64,000 bases of DNA from MFD00082-c5 sp963697995 (GCA_963697995.1 OY969110.1:372001-436000); one strand, 5' to 3'; positions 26,845 to 35,456 are shown, counted from the first letter of the stretch. A program made the numbers and translations. Notes: generated from the sequence alone by a model not told the origin.

Positions 26845-27306
26845 CCCCCTTTCTCTGTTCTTGAAGATCTGAATGACAGAAATCTCCTGAAGTGGGCAAC
26901 GAAACCCGTTCAACGTTCCTGGAACCGGTTTAAACCCAACGCCGCACCCCTGCAAAAGCAACCACAACACGTCGACCATATCATACACGGTCTCAACATG
27001 AGTAAAGGAGCAGTTAAACATGCTCGACTCTCTCTTGCGACTAAGCTCCGTGCCTCCAAGCCAAAGAGTTCTGCCAGCAGGACACATGTAGCGATTGTAG
27101 ATGAGCTCGCGACACTCCTCAAGCTCACTCTCCTCATACTCGTTTAAAGCCCTACTCAACGCTCTTTCCCAAAGCCATCTTTGATGGGAAATCACCCGGT
27201 CAACAACCTGTGCCCAGCTTTCTAAAGTCGTTTCGCCGTCTCTAATCGGCCTGTGGTAGGTACGAAGCGCTGTGGCCATAGCGCGAGGTGTAGGCTTGTT
27301 CGTCAT
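26791..27306 (-). CDS. nrdJ: class II ribonucleotide reductase, N-terminal part before frameshift
   Basis: About 170 residues from ATG at 27306, which has GGAG 5 bases upstream (a TTG at 27321 is the longer reading). It carries the RTPR N-terminus: RYMCPAGRTLWLGGTEL, SSMFNCSFTHVETVYDMVDVL and LLQGCGVGFKPVPGTLNGF, the last being the substrate and allosteric region. After SVIQIFKNRE the frame runs off into 18 unrelated residues. Deleting one G of the G5 run (26845-26849) would continue into VQNNVETYDPV of the next ORF and give a ~670-residue enzyme of near-normal length. Confidence 0.85.
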   Translation of the reverse strand: MTNKPTPRAMATALRTYHRPIRDGETTLESWAQVVDRVISHQRWLWERALSRALNEYEESELEECRELIYNRYMCPAGRTLWLGGTELSRKRESSMFNCSFTHVETVYDMVDVLWLLLQGCGVGFKPVPGTLNGFRCPLQEISVIQIFKNRERGRTKQRRDLRSCDKNMDD

Positions 27307-27337
27307 TTTGTCTCCAATCAATTTTTTTTATTAAAAT

Positions 27338-27383
27338 CACAATATCTTGTGCTAAATTATGCAGAAAACCACAACATATTGTG
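27338..27383 (-). promoter_or_regulatory. two NrdR boxes upstream of nrdJ
   Basis: CACAATATCTTGTG (27338-27351) and CACAACATATTGTG (27370-27383) both fit the NrdR consensus ACACwATATATwGTGT. They begin 32 bases apart, the usual helical spacing for paired NrdR boxes. They lie 30-80 bases ahead of the nrdJ start, so repression by NrdR is well supported. No nrdR gene lies in the window. Confidence 0.8.
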
Positions 27384-27444
27384 TCTGCATGAAACCATTT
27401 GTATCTCATTTTCCAGACTAAAAGTCAAGAAACACCCCTCCTTT

Positions 27445-28395
27445 TTAAACCATCAGTTCTTTAAGTCGAGAAAGATCAGGATCTTGCTGACTGATTGGTT
27501 TATTTAGGGGAACGGTTTTTCTGCCCTCCAAAAGGGCTTTAAGGCTCTTTTCTTTCTCTTTGAGTCCCACAGTTGTGACAAAGTGAAGAGCCACGGCTAT
27601 GAGATCGTGAAAATCCTCTTCAGACTGGATAAGGGGGTAAGTTTGGTTCAATAGCGTTAAAAAGAGGTGCTTGTCCCCTCCTTCAGCTAGAAAGGAGAGC
27701 AGCTCGAAGTTAAACTCTAAATCGGGTTCAGACTTAACGATAAGCTGTCTTATAAAAAGATTAGCAGCGACAGGATCTTTAGATTCAAGGGTGCGTATTT
27801 TAAGGAAAGTGAACCATTTTTTGTCTATAAAGCACTCGCTGAAGGAATCGAGAAGCTCAACGGCAAAAGAGCTGTTGTCGTTATCGATCTGTTCGCCGAT
27901 AAAATCGTATAAAAAGCCTTCTAGATCGTTTGCCAAACCTGAGGCGATATGCTTAAAGACGCCTTGTGGATCAACTCCTTCATCGATATTTTCTTCAATA
28001 ATGACCTGAAGCTTGCCTAAAATATCCTCAAGGGGCTCGACATCTTCGACTAAACCTCGATCGTAGAGATAAATCTGGTGATCGAGCTCATCGCAAAAAA
28101 GGGAGAAGCACTGTGTTTCGGGGCTAAGCTTTCTCCAAAGCTCAAAGAAAAGCAGATAGGTTTCGTCATCCAAATCTAAAGCATGAGCTAACTCTTCGGG
28201 GGTTTCATACTCCTCAACGATCTCTAAAAAGGTATTTTTATTAAGGGGGTGCCCTTTTTTTTCAAGCCTTTTAAAGAGGGCATCTAAAGTTAAAGCGCGA
28301 TAATCCTCTCTTTCCCAGAGTTTAGTCTCGGTATTTTTATCGTCGAGCCACGACATTCTCTTTAGGTTGTAAAGGGCTTTTTTCTGAATTTGCAT
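27445..28395 (-). CDS. conserved-looking acidic helical protein of unknown function
   Basis: 316 residues from ATG at 28395. Another ATG 13 codons later (MSWLDDKN) has AAAGAGA just ahead and may be the true start. The protein is strongly acidic and helical, with repeated LFxxLxKxxxP-like and FxELWRKL helices. No signal peptide, membrane segment or known catalytic motif is seen. It is separated from nrdJ by the NrdR-box region. I do not recognise the family. Confidence 0.6.
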   Translation of the reverse strand: MQIQKKALYNLKRMSWLDDKNTETKLWEREDYRALTLDALFKRLEKKGHPLNKNTFLEIVEEYETPEELAHALDLDDETYLLFFELWRKLSPETQCFSLFCDELDHQIYLYDRGLVEDVEPLEDILGKLQVIIEENIDEGVDPQGVFKHIASGLANDLEGFLYDFIGEQIDNDNSSFAVELLDSFSECFIDKKWFTFLKIRTLESKDPVAANLFIRQLIVKSEPDLEFNFELLSFLAEGGDKHLFLTLLNQTYPLIQSEEDFHDLIAVALHFVTTVGLKEKEKSLKALLEGRKTVPLNKPISQQDPDLSRLKELMV

Positions 28396-28482
28396 GGGTA
28401 GAGTGTACCAGATTGTTCAGTTAAAGTGCACTATAAAAAATTATTACACTTTTCGCAAGCCTTTTTATATCAAACTGGCCCC

Positions 28483-28645
28483 TGCCCTCTCCCCCTTTCC
28501 CCAAACTTGCCCTTGCCCGTGCCCTCTTTTTTCTTCATCCCTTTCCCTTATTATTTATTGTTTTCACTATTTAGTGCAGAACCTATTCAAAAATCGGAAA
28601 AGAGAGAATTTATTAGGGCAAGGGCACGGGCAGGGGCAAGGGGTT
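28483..28645. repeat. intergenic GC-rich inverted repeat
   Basis: In the 248-base gap, CTTGCCCTTGCCCGTGCCCT (about 28503-28524) is mirrored by a G-rich arm around 28616-28640 with one mismatch over ~20 bases. Extra short GCCCCTGCCC units occur near 28480. The arms are ~95 bases apart. Such C-rich/G-rich runs contrast with the AT-rich surroundings. Possibly a dispersed repeat or a bidirectional terminator stem. Confidence 0.5.
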
Positions 28646-29609
28646 ATTGAAAAAGAAGAATCAAGGCATTAATCAAAAAGGGAAGAAACGCAATTGAAGA
28701 AAAAGGAGAGCGGTAAAAGTAAGGCAAAAAGGCAATGATCCCCGTAAAAACGAGGCTTAAAGGAGTCAAACGAAAAGAGATCTGCTCTTTTTTCTGAATA
28801 AGCCGCGGGAGCACTCCCGGTTTTACGACAACTGCCATCGGCTCCGTTGAAACCTCAACATACTGCTTCCTCAAAGGGTCAAAAGAGCTAAAATTAATCT
28901 TGGGTATCGCTTTAATCTCATCAGAAAGAGGAGACAAACTCAAAATATACTTTTTCTCCCCTTCCTTTTTCTCGACAAGTTTTGGTGGAGTCGTTAGAGA
29001 AAAAAATCCTCCCCAACCCCTTTGGCAAAAAAGAGAGGGAAAAGATACGGTATCCATATCCCCTTCTCCCTTAATCGTTACACCCAATTCAAACGGCTCC
29101 CCAACCCTTAACGATTTGCCTTTTAAGCCATTAAGAGCAATCCCGTAAGAGCCTAATGCCCCCTCAAATGAAGAGGGCTTATCTTTCTCGGGAAACGGAA
29201 GAACCTCGACAGTCAAAGGCTTCACTTCAACCCGCATTTTGTCAGAGATCGGAACCTTCTTACCGTCAGGTGTTGTTTTGTACTGAACTCCCTCTAAAAA
29301 GGAGGTTGGAAACTGATAGGAACCTGGCTTCTTGGCCCGATAATACTGATAAAACCGCTGCTTACTTAAATCGGCGACGTCCTCTGTTTCTGCAACGCTC
29401 TCCCCAATATTTTCAAGCCCCTTTCCCTGTAGAAGAGGAAGCTCCTCTTTAGTCAAAGCGACAAACCCTTTGTAAGAGATCTCATACCCCAACATAAATT
29501 TTTGCCCCGGATAATAGGGCGAAGAAGGCTTGACAATCGGATCTAACGTTAAAGTGGCCTGAGGGGCAGCAAAAAGAAATAGAGGAAAAAACCACAATAA
29601 AATCACCAT
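28644..29609 (-). CDS. BatD-like exported protein with C-terminal membrane anchor
   Basis: 321 residues: signal peptide (MVILLWFFPLFLFAAP), then two Ig-like/BatD-type beta domains (for example PYYPGQKFMLGYEISYKG and LRVGEPFELGVTIKGEGDMDTVSFPSL). The C-terminus holds two hydrophobic helices. The GEPF-x-L-x-V-x-x-x-G-x-G-D pattern is characteristic of BatD/oxygen-tolerance proteins. The upstream gene encodes an exported TPR-like protein, and the genes overlap by 7 bases, a pairing seen in Bat clusters. No MoxR or von Willebrand partner is present here. Role in envelope stress is inference. Confidence 0.65.
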   Translation of the reverse strand: MVILLWFFPLFLFAAPQATLTLDPIVKPSSPYYPGQKFMLGYEISYKGFVALTKEELPLLQGKGLENIGESVAETEDVADLSKQRFYQYYRAKKPGSYQFPTSFLEGVQYKTTPDGKKVPISDKMRVEVKPLTVEVLPFPEKDKPSSFEGALGSYGIALNGLKGKSLRVGEPFELGVTIKGEGDMDTVSFPSLFCQRGWGGFFSLTTPPKLVEKKEGEKKYILSLSPLSDEIKAIPKINFSSFDPLRKQYVEVSTEPMAVVVKPGVLPRLIQKKEQISFRLTPLSLVFTGIIAFLPYFYRSPFSSIAFLPFLINALILLFQ

Positions 29610-30334
29610 GGCTTCATTCCTTCGGCACCTTCTGAGGGAAGTGGTTTTTTCTCTTGTGTATCGAGAAGAACCATCTCTCTTAATTCCTCAACAGTTTTAT
29701 TAGCACGACTCTCCTTTTGCTCTAAAGGAGGGTTAAGAAAAAAGTGTTCCGTTTCCTCCCAAAGCTTTAAAGCAGTCATCCGATACGCTTCAGGATCCTT
29801 AGCTATCCCCTCCTCTTTTATAAGAGCTAGCCCCTCGTGAAAAGGCTTAAGAGCCTCGCTTAAATGAACCTGACATTGAACAGGTTCATTAACTATAACA
29901 TTTAGAAATTCCTTTCCAACAGCCACAACTTTCTCTTGAGACTCACCCCCTTTTAAAGCCTCAATCCCCTTTTGAATCGCTTCGAGAGGGGTTACAGGAA
30001 TTTTATCCAAATCGATTAGGGACAATTTAAAGAGGTCCTCACTTTTTTGGTACTCTCCCTTACTAAAGGCTAAATTGGCCTCCTCGAATTTTTTTTGAGA
30101 CTGCTCAAACGGGGAAGTTTTTGCAAAAAATGACTCTTGAGACGCTTCAAAAAGGGAGGCGTAATCGTTTTTTTGCTCCTCACTTAGAAACGATGATTGC
30201 ATAAAAAGAGCCTCTTTTAATCCAATAGTTGCGCCCTCCTTCAACCTCTCCCTTTCCTGGTAAAGGTTTGAAGAGGCACCCATTAAATAAGTGCTCAATA
30301 AAAATAACAAAAGGAGATCTATTATACGATTCAA
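29603..30334 (-). CDS. exported TPR-like helical protein in Bat operon
   Basis: 243 residues with a signal peptide (MNRIIDLLLLFLLSTYLMGA). A helical region follows with one clear tetratricopeptide unit (FEEANLAFSKGEYQKSEDLF, about residues 87-106) and TPR-like helices after it. It overlaps the BatD-like gene by 7 bases and is probably cotranslated with it. This matches the small exported TPR partner (BatC/BatE-like) of Bat clusters. Periplasmic or membrane-anchored by its leader. Assignment beyond TPR is tentative. Confidence 0.6.
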   Translation of the reverse strand: MNRIIDLLLLFLLSTYLMGASSNLYQERERLKEGATIGLKEALFMQSSFLSEEQKNDYASLFEASQESFFAKTSPFEQSQKKFEEANLAFSKGEYQKSEDLFKLSLIDLDKIPVTPLEAIQKGIEALKGGESQEKVVAVGKEFLNVIVNEPVQCQVHLSEALKPFHEGLALIKEEGIAKDPEAYRMTALKLWEETEHFFLNPPLEQKESRANKTVEELREMVLLDTQEKKPLPSEGAEGMKPW

Positions 30335-30356
30335 AACAAAAAAACCTAAAAAAAAA

Positions 30357-30387
30357 CCGCTTTGCCCCTAATTTAAGGACAAAGCGG
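30357..30387 (-). terminator. intrinsic terminator of the chaperone/Inc operon
   Basis: CCGCTTTG and CAAAGCGG form an 8-bp outer stem (extended by CC/GG pairs) and the minus strand continues into a run of Ts (positions 30346-30356). It lies about 20 bases after the chaperone stop. Confidence 0.75.
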
Positions 30388-30406
30388 AATTTTTACAAGT
30401 CAAGAT

Positions 30407-31141
30407 TTATAGAAGTTCTAAAAGCTTTTTAGCTCTTGCCAGTTCGTGGGAGTACATCTTTTCGTTAGCAATCTGTTCGATCAAAATTTCAACAGCTTCT
30501 TTCGCTTTATCATACTGCCCCGAAAGAACCAGGGTATTGATCACAAGAAGAGCGACGTTCGCTGCATGCTCATCATCTGCCACCTGTAGAGCATTGACAA
30601 ACGAAGTCATAGCAGAATCGTAATCTTTCTCTTCTAAAAAGACGAGCCCAAGCCCCTGAGAGAACTGGAAAATTAAAGGATTGATGTGAGCAAGAGCTAA
30701 AAAGCATTTTTTAGCCTCGTCAATCCTATGATGGTTTAACGTATCCATCGCAATCTCCAATCCCTTATCATAAAAGTGCTCGTCAAGACCAAGAGCTTCC
30801 CCGATAATGGGGAAATGATCTGGAATCTCACCCGAAGCAAAAATAGATTGCCCCTTTTCCATACCATTTTCAATTTTGTCGTAATCGCTTAAGAGCTTTC
30901 CATAATGCTCTTTCTCCTTCTTAGTCCAATGATGAGAGGCTAAAAGATAGCTAATCCCTTCCCTTATGACTTCCAAACTCTCGATAAACAGCTTTTCAAT
31001 CTGCAATCTTTGTTTGTGCCGAAATGTCGTCAACGGCTCAATCCCCGGCTTATAATCGGCACACCGCTCATCGACTAAAGCTTCGAGAAAGGCGTTTAAG
31101 CGGAAGGCCTCTTTCGTTTCTAACAATTTATGGTTACTCAT
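30407..31141 (-). CDS. TPR-containing type III secretion class II chaperone-like protein
   Basis: About 244 residues from ATG at 31141 (a start two codons earlier is possible). The C-terminal half has LcrH/SycD-type TPR units: HHRIDEAKKCFLALAHINPL, FSQGLGLVFLEEKDYDSAMTS and VINTLVLSGQYDKAKEAVEI. The N-terminal ~100 residues are helical. Such proteins chaperone translocators or effectors for type III secretion. The gene directly follows an Inc-like membrane protein (10 bases), the usual chaperone-client arrangement. Longer than the ~165-residue SycD norm. Confidence 0.65.
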   Translation of the reverse strand: MSNHKLLETKEAFRLNAFLEALVDERCADYKPGIEPLTTFRHKQRLQIEKLFIESLEVIREGISYLLASHHWTKKEKEHYGKLLSDYDKIENGMEKGQSIFASGEIPDHFPIIGEALGLDEHFYDKGLEIAMDTLNHHRIDEAKKCFLALAHINPLIFQFSQGLGLVFLEEKDYDSAMTSFVNALQVADDEHAANVALLVINTLVLSGQYDKAKEAVEILIEQIANEKMYSHELARAKKLLELL

Positions 31142-31157
31142 AATCAACCTCTTTTAA

Positions 31158-32093
31158 TTATATTATTTTTGGTACATGTATAACTAGATCTTTAAACTTT
31201 TCCAAGGGGAGGTTTTGAAAAAAACCCTTAGCCGTTTGAATGGGATGAGACAAGGGGCCTTTATCAACGATCAAACCGTGATGACCCGGTACTTGTGAGA
31301 GGGCCATAATAGCTCCAGAGCTAATAGCTGACCCAACACCTGCGCCAAGAAGCAGGCAAGAGGTTCCTTGAAACATGATATTCATATGCCCTTTTCTTCC
31401 CTTGTTAAGCGAATCAAGATGGGCTTTGTCGTGCTCATACTGCGCTTGGTCTTTAGCAATATTGTCCACCTCTTCATTATACGCTTGGGCATTATTGAAA
31501 AAAATTTTAGCTCCTTCTTGCATATTTTCAATTGTAAACCCTCCCTCAGCAGCATGTGCTGGAGTAACTAAGAACTTGTACTTACCATTGACAATTTCAA
31601 AAGAGGCGCCCTTTCCAGCCAAGGTTTTATTCAGTAGAGGTAATTTCTTATCTAATTCACTCTTTTTACTTATTTGATCGATTTCTCTTCCATCTAATTT
31701 CTTTTTTGCATCCTCTAGTTCTTCAGATGACACTTTAAATCTTGCCATTCCATAGCCAGTTTTCATCTGTTTTATTCCCTTATAGAGGGTATATAAACCT
31801 ATGACAAACCCAAGAGCGGCAAAAGCCCAACCAACAGGCGTCATGGCTGTCAACCCAAGAACAGCAACGCCTGCTGCAATAGTCACCACTTTAGCAATAA
31901 AAAGAGTAGAAACCGCCAAACCAAACCCTGTTTTTGCACTACCCCATCTTATTTTGCTCATCCCTTCATCTCTGTGCTGTTTAACATCTTTTGCAGCCAA
32001 TTCACTTAACTTAGAAGATGTAATCTTAGCTTTATCACTTGAAAACTCCACCCTATATTCACTTGTTTTCAACGAATCTACATTACCTGTCAT
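31158..32093 (-). CDS. Inc-like bilobed membrane protein, candidate type III effector
   Basis: 311 residues without a Sec signal. There is a bilobed hydrophobic region (about residues 53-105, FGLAVSTLFIAKVVTIAAG then GWAFAALGFVIGLYTLYKG) with a short turn. A second hydrophobic patch lies near 240-265 (SCLLLGAGVGSAISSGAIMA). Between and around them are Lys/Glu-rich coiled-coil-like stretches. Paired close hydrophobic segments with no signal peptide are the hallmark of chlamydial inclusion-membrane proteins. It is cotranscribed with the TPR chaperone-like gene. Prediction is structural, not homology-based. Confidence 0.55.
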   Translation of the reverse strand: MTGNVDSLKTSEYRVEFSSDKAKITSSKLSELAAKDVKQHRDEGMSKIRWGSAKTGFGLAVSTLFIAKVVTIAAGVAVLGLTAMTPVGWAFAALGFVIGLYTLYKGIKQMKTGYGMARFKVSSEELEDAKKKLDGREIDQISKKSELDKKLPLLNKTLAGKGASFEIVNGKYKFLVTPAHAAEGGFTIENMQEGAKIFFNNAQAYNEEVDNIAKDQAQYEHDKAHLDSLNKGRKGHMNIMFQGTSCLLLGAGVGSAISSGAIMALSQVPGHHGLIVDKGPLSHPIQTAKGFFQNLPLEKFKDLVIHVPKII

Positions 32094-32215
32094 GACAAAC
32101 CCCCTTATTTAATTAAAACAATCAATTATGAAATTAACATGTAACAATATTTTAAAAATAGTTAAATTAAGTTAATTTATTGTTAATTTAAATAAATAAA
32201 CTATGAAATTAACCA

Positions 32216-32244
32216 TTGACAGGCCGCTTGTGGTACACTAAAAA
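32216..32244 (+). promoter_or_regulatory. candidate promoter for phosphoketolase
   Basis: TTGACA, a 17-base spacer and TAAAAA, ending about 25 bases before the ATG of the phosphoketolase. Two copies of TATGAAATTAAC occur just upstream (near 32127 and 32203). Confidence 0.45.
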
Positions 32245-32268
32245 GAAATCAAAACAAGGAGAGCGTCG

Positions 32269-34707
32269 ATGAACTCAATCGACCCAAAAGAATTAGAGCT
32301 TATGCAACTTTACTGGCAGGCGGCAAACTACCTCTCTGTTGGTCAGATCTACCTAATGGACAACCCCTTGCTAAAAAAACCGTTGACCCTCTCCGATATC
32401 AAACCAAGGCTACTCGGCCACTTCGGCACCACTCCCGGATTAAACTTTATCTATGTTCACTTAAACCGGGTGATCAAAAAATACGATCTCGACATGTTTT
32501 ATATCGCAGGTCCCGGCCACGGGGGGCCAGGAATTATTGCAAATACCTATTTAGAAGGCACTTATTCCAAATATTACCCGAATATTTCAGAAGACGAGGA
32601 AGGAATGAAGCGCCTCTTTAAGCAATTCTCGTTTCCGGGAGGAGTACCAAGTCACGTCGCACCAGAAACTCCAGGTTCGATCCACGAGGGAGGAGAACTT
32701 GGGTACTCTATCTCTCACGCCTTCGGTGCCGCCTTTGATAACAAAGACTTGATTGTTGCATGCATCGTAGGCGACGGAGAAGCAGAGACAGGTCCCCTAG
32801 CAACAGCGTGGCACTCCAACAAGTTCTTAAACCCCAAAACCGATGGCGCTGTCTTGCCCATACTTCACTTAAACGGGTATAAAATTGCAAACCCTGCAGT
32901 TCTTGCCAGAATTTCTCACGACGAGCTGGAAGCCCTCTTTTTCGGCTATGGGTATAAGCCCTATTTTGTCGAGGGGCACGACCCGAAAAAAATGCACCTT
33001 CTGATGGCGCAAACGGTGGAAAAAGCGGTTCTTGAGATCAAGGAGATACAAAGACGCGCAAGAGAAGAGGGGGATACTACTCGCCCCTTCTGGCCGGTTA
33101 TCATCCTTCGCTCTCCTAAAGGGTGGACGGGACCCAAAACAGTCGACGGAAAAAAAACAGAGGATTACTGGAGATCGCACCAGGTGCCTCTTGCGAATAT
33201 GGCAGAGGTTCCCGAACACGTCAAAGAGCTCGAAAGATGGATGAAATCGTATGAACCAGAAAAAGTTTTTGACGAGAGGGGGACTTTAAGACCAGAACTT
33301 AAAGCCCTTGCCCCAAAAGGGCACCGTAGAATGGGAGATAACCTCCACGCCAATGGGGGGATCCTGCGAAAAGAGTTAAAACTTCCCGATTTTAAAGAGT
33401 ACCGCGTGAATGTGCCAGAACCTGGCCTTGTGACGGCAGAACCTACGCGCATTTTAGGTGCCTACCTTAAGGATGTGATGCTCTTAAACCTCGAAAACAA
33501 AAACTTTCGCCTTTTTGGCCCCGACGAGACCGCCTCGAACAAACTCGACGCCGTCTTCGATGTCACAGGACGCACCTGGTACGCCAAGAGATTGCCTGCA
33601 GATGACGATAAAGATGCTCACCTAGACATTGAAGGGCGCGTCATGGAATTTTTAAGCGAACACACCTGCCAAGGTTGGCTAGAGGGGTATCTCTTGACGG
33701 GAAGACACGGCTTCTTTTCGACCTACGAGGCGTTTGTACACATCGTCGACTCGATGTTCAATCAACACGCCAAATGGTTAAAAGTCTCCTCAAAAGAGAT
33801 TCCGTGGCGCCGCCCCATTGCCTCTCTTAATTACCTCCTGACCTCACACGTCTGGAGACAGGACCAGAACGGCTTTAGCCATCAAGATCCCGGATTTATC
33901 GACCACGCTGTGAACAAAAAGGCTGAGATCATCCGTGCCTATTTTCCCCCGGATGCCAATACCCTTCTCTCGGTAACCGACCACTGCCTTAAAACAACCA
34001 ACTGCATCAACATCATCGTTGCCGGAAAACAAGCAGAGCCCCAATGGTTAAACATGGACGAGGCAATTAAACACTGCAAAGCGGGAGTCAGTATCTGGGA
34101 TTTTGCAAGTAACGATCAGGAAGGGGAACCAGATATTGTCATGGCTTGCTGCGGGGATGTCCCGACAATGGAAACTTTAGCGGCTATCTCGATTCTTCGG
34201 CAACATATCAAGGAAATTAAAATCCGCTGCATCAACGTCGTGAATTTGATGAAACTTCAAACGCAAGATATGCACCCTCAAGGGCTCTCAGAAAATGAAT
34301 TCGATAGCCTTTTTACAAGAAATGCCCCTATTTTATTCAACTACCATGGCTATCCCTGGTTAATCCATAGACTGACGTATAAAAGAGCTAACCACGACAA
34401 CATTCATGTGAGAGGCTATATCGAAGAGGGAACAACAACGACCCCATTCGACATGTGCGTCATGAACAAAATCGACCGGTACCACCTCGTTTTAGACGTG
34501 ATCGATCGGGTAAAAACTTTAGGGAATTCAACCGCGTATGTGAGACAAATGATTCGAAATAAACTAATCGAACATAAGCTTTATATCAGAGAACATGGGC
34601 AAGACATGCCCGAAGTTCGGGACTGGAAGTGGAATGAGCAAAAACTCTTTGATTTAGATGAGATAGAGATCACATTGCCCTTAAAAAAAGGGCAAGTGAT
34701 CACTTAA
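32269..34707 (+). CDS. xfp: xylulose-5-phosphate/fructose-6-phosphate phosphoketolase
   Basis: 812 residues, full length for the family, with AAGGAG before the ATG. The thiamine-diphosphate enzyme signature is present: FYIAGPGHGGPGIIANTYLE, EGGELGYSISHAFGAAFD and CIVGDGEAETGPLATAWHSN (TPP-binding GDGEAETG), then GRHGFFSTYEAF and QDQNGFSHQDPGF. The C-terminal domain (DIVMACCGDVPTMETLAA) is intact. It splits xylulose-5-P or fructose-6-P to acetyl-phosphate and glyceraldehyde-3-P or erythrose-4-P. It is monocistronic with higher GC than many neighbours. Phosphoketolase is unusual for an obligate intracellular lineage and may be acquired. Confidence 0.95.
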   Translation: MNSIDPKELELMQLYWQAANYLSVGQIYLMDNPLLKKPLTLSDIKPRLLGHFGTTPGLNFIYVHLNRVIKKYDLDMFYIAGPGHGGPGIIANTYLEGTYSKYYPNISEDEEGMKRLFKQFSFPGGVPSHVAPETPGSIHEGGELGYSISHAFGAAFDNKDLIVACIVGDGEAETGPLATAWHSNKFLNPKTDGAVLPILHLNGYKIANPAVLARISHDELEALFFGYGYKPYFVEGHDPKKMHLLMAQTVEKAVLEIKEIQRRAREEGDTTRPFWPVIILRSPKGWTGPKTVDGKKTEDYWRSHQVPLANMAEVPEHVKELERWMKSYEPEKVFDERGTLRPELKALAPKGHRRMGDNLHANGGILRKELKLPDFKEYRVNVPEPGLVTAEPTRILGAYLKDVMLLNLENKNFRLFGPDETASNKLDAVFDVTGRTWYAKRLPADDDKDAHLDIEGRVMEFLSEHTCQGWLEGYLLTGRHGFFSTYEAFVHIVDSMFNQHAKWLKVSSKEIPWRRPIASLNYLLTSHVWRQDQNGFSHQDPGFIDHAVNKKAEIIRAYFPPDANTLLSVTDHCLKTTNCINIIVAGKQAEPQWLNMDEAIKHCKAGVSIWDFASNDQEGEPDIVMACCGDVPTMETLAAISILRQHIKEIKIRCINVVNLMKLQTQDMHPQGLSENEFDSLFTRNAPILFNYHGYPWLIHRLTYKRANHDNIHVRGYIEEGTTTTPFDMCVMNKIDRYHLVLDVIDRVKTLGNSTAYVRQMIRNKLIEHKLYIREHGQDMPEVRDWKWNEQKLFDLDEIEITLPLKKGQVIT

Positions 34708-34748
34708 AAACCGCCAAAAAAACTTATTAAATTGTAGAGTTCTGTTTT

Positions 34749-35048
34749 TTATTTTCGTTGCTGATATAGGCAACTCTCATAATTCCCAATGCTAACACCA
34801 AGCCCTGGAGTGAGCATTAAAATGCCCCAGGCAAGTTGTTGCCAAGCTTCGTAAAACTTAGTTTCCTTGTTGTTATAATCTTTAGTTGACTTATTCCAAT
34901 GATTGGATGCTGCACTAATGGTGTAACCGACAAGCCTGATGATAGCTGCGCAAGTATTGCCAAGCCCACTAACGATCGGACACAAAAGGGGATTCACTTC
35001 AGTCGCTCTTACATAGCTATTTTCTTGAAATTGTTCTAAAATTTTCAT
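34749..35048 (-). CDS. small Inc-like membrane protein A
   Basis: 99 residues with two hydrophobic stretches (IVSGLGNTCAAIIRLVGYTI and LAWGILMLTPGLGVSIGNYE) around a charged loop. AAGGAG lies just ahead of the ATG at 35048. Its layout (NSYVRATEVNPLLCPIV...) parallels the gene at 35654-36235 (NVYAKFAERSLILTPFV...), so the two appear paralogous. No signal peptide. Probably a small inclusion- or membrane-inserted protein; function unknown. Confidence 0.6.
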   Translation of the reverse strand: MKILEQFQENSYVRATEVNPLLCPIVSGLGNTCAAIIRLVGYTISAASNHWNKSTKDYNNKETKFYEAWQQLAWGILMLTPGLGVSIGNYESCLYQQRK

Positions 35049-35162
35049 CTAAAAGACTCCTTATTAAATGGAAAAGATAGAATTATAACTAAACAGGTAA
35101 TTATTAACAATATCTTTACGTATTTACTTTGAAATAAGAGAGTTTTTGAGAGAAAAAAATAA

Positions 35163-35190
35163 CCCCTTAAGAGAAAGCTCTTTTAAGGGG
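35163..35190 (-). terminator. intrinsic terminator
   Basis: CCCCTTAA and TTAAGGGG form an 8-bp stem extended by inner A-U/G-C pairs. The minus strand continues into a long T run (about 35151-35160). It sits 25-50 bases after the small ORF at 35215-35456. Confidence 0.7.
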
Positions 35191-35214
35191 ATTCAGGATA
35201 ATCCTAATCTATTT

Positions 35215-35456
35215 TTAATAGTACCCTTCTTGATTTTTAAATCTATCTTTCCCATATAATATTTCACTAGTAGAAATCTGTGAAGAGCTAACAGAAGAAA
35301 CTGGATTATCGTCTGCTGAGTTGACAGTTGATTCTTCTTCCTTATTACCGTCTGCAGGGGCTACATTTGATTTTTTTTTCCCACGGTTGTTAGAAATAGG
35401 GTTGGCGGCTCTTGGTCATAGTTGCCCCAACTTAGACCGAATTTGTTAATTTCCAT
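35215..35456 (-). pseudogene. small disordered protein gene split at an A9 tract
   Basis: ATG at 35456 has a perfect AAGGAG site. The frame runs MEINKFGLSWGNYDQ... and stops after 31 codons, just past a nine-A run (35371-35379). In the next frame the sequence continues as KKKSNVAPADGN, then EEESTVNSADDNPVSSVS and a QEGYY end at 35217. With ten As the whole reads as one 80-residue, Ser/Asn/Glu-rich disordered protein ending at a terminator. It sits between two Inc-like small genes of the same orientation. Slippage, phase switching, decay and base-call error are all possible. Confidence 0.5.
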
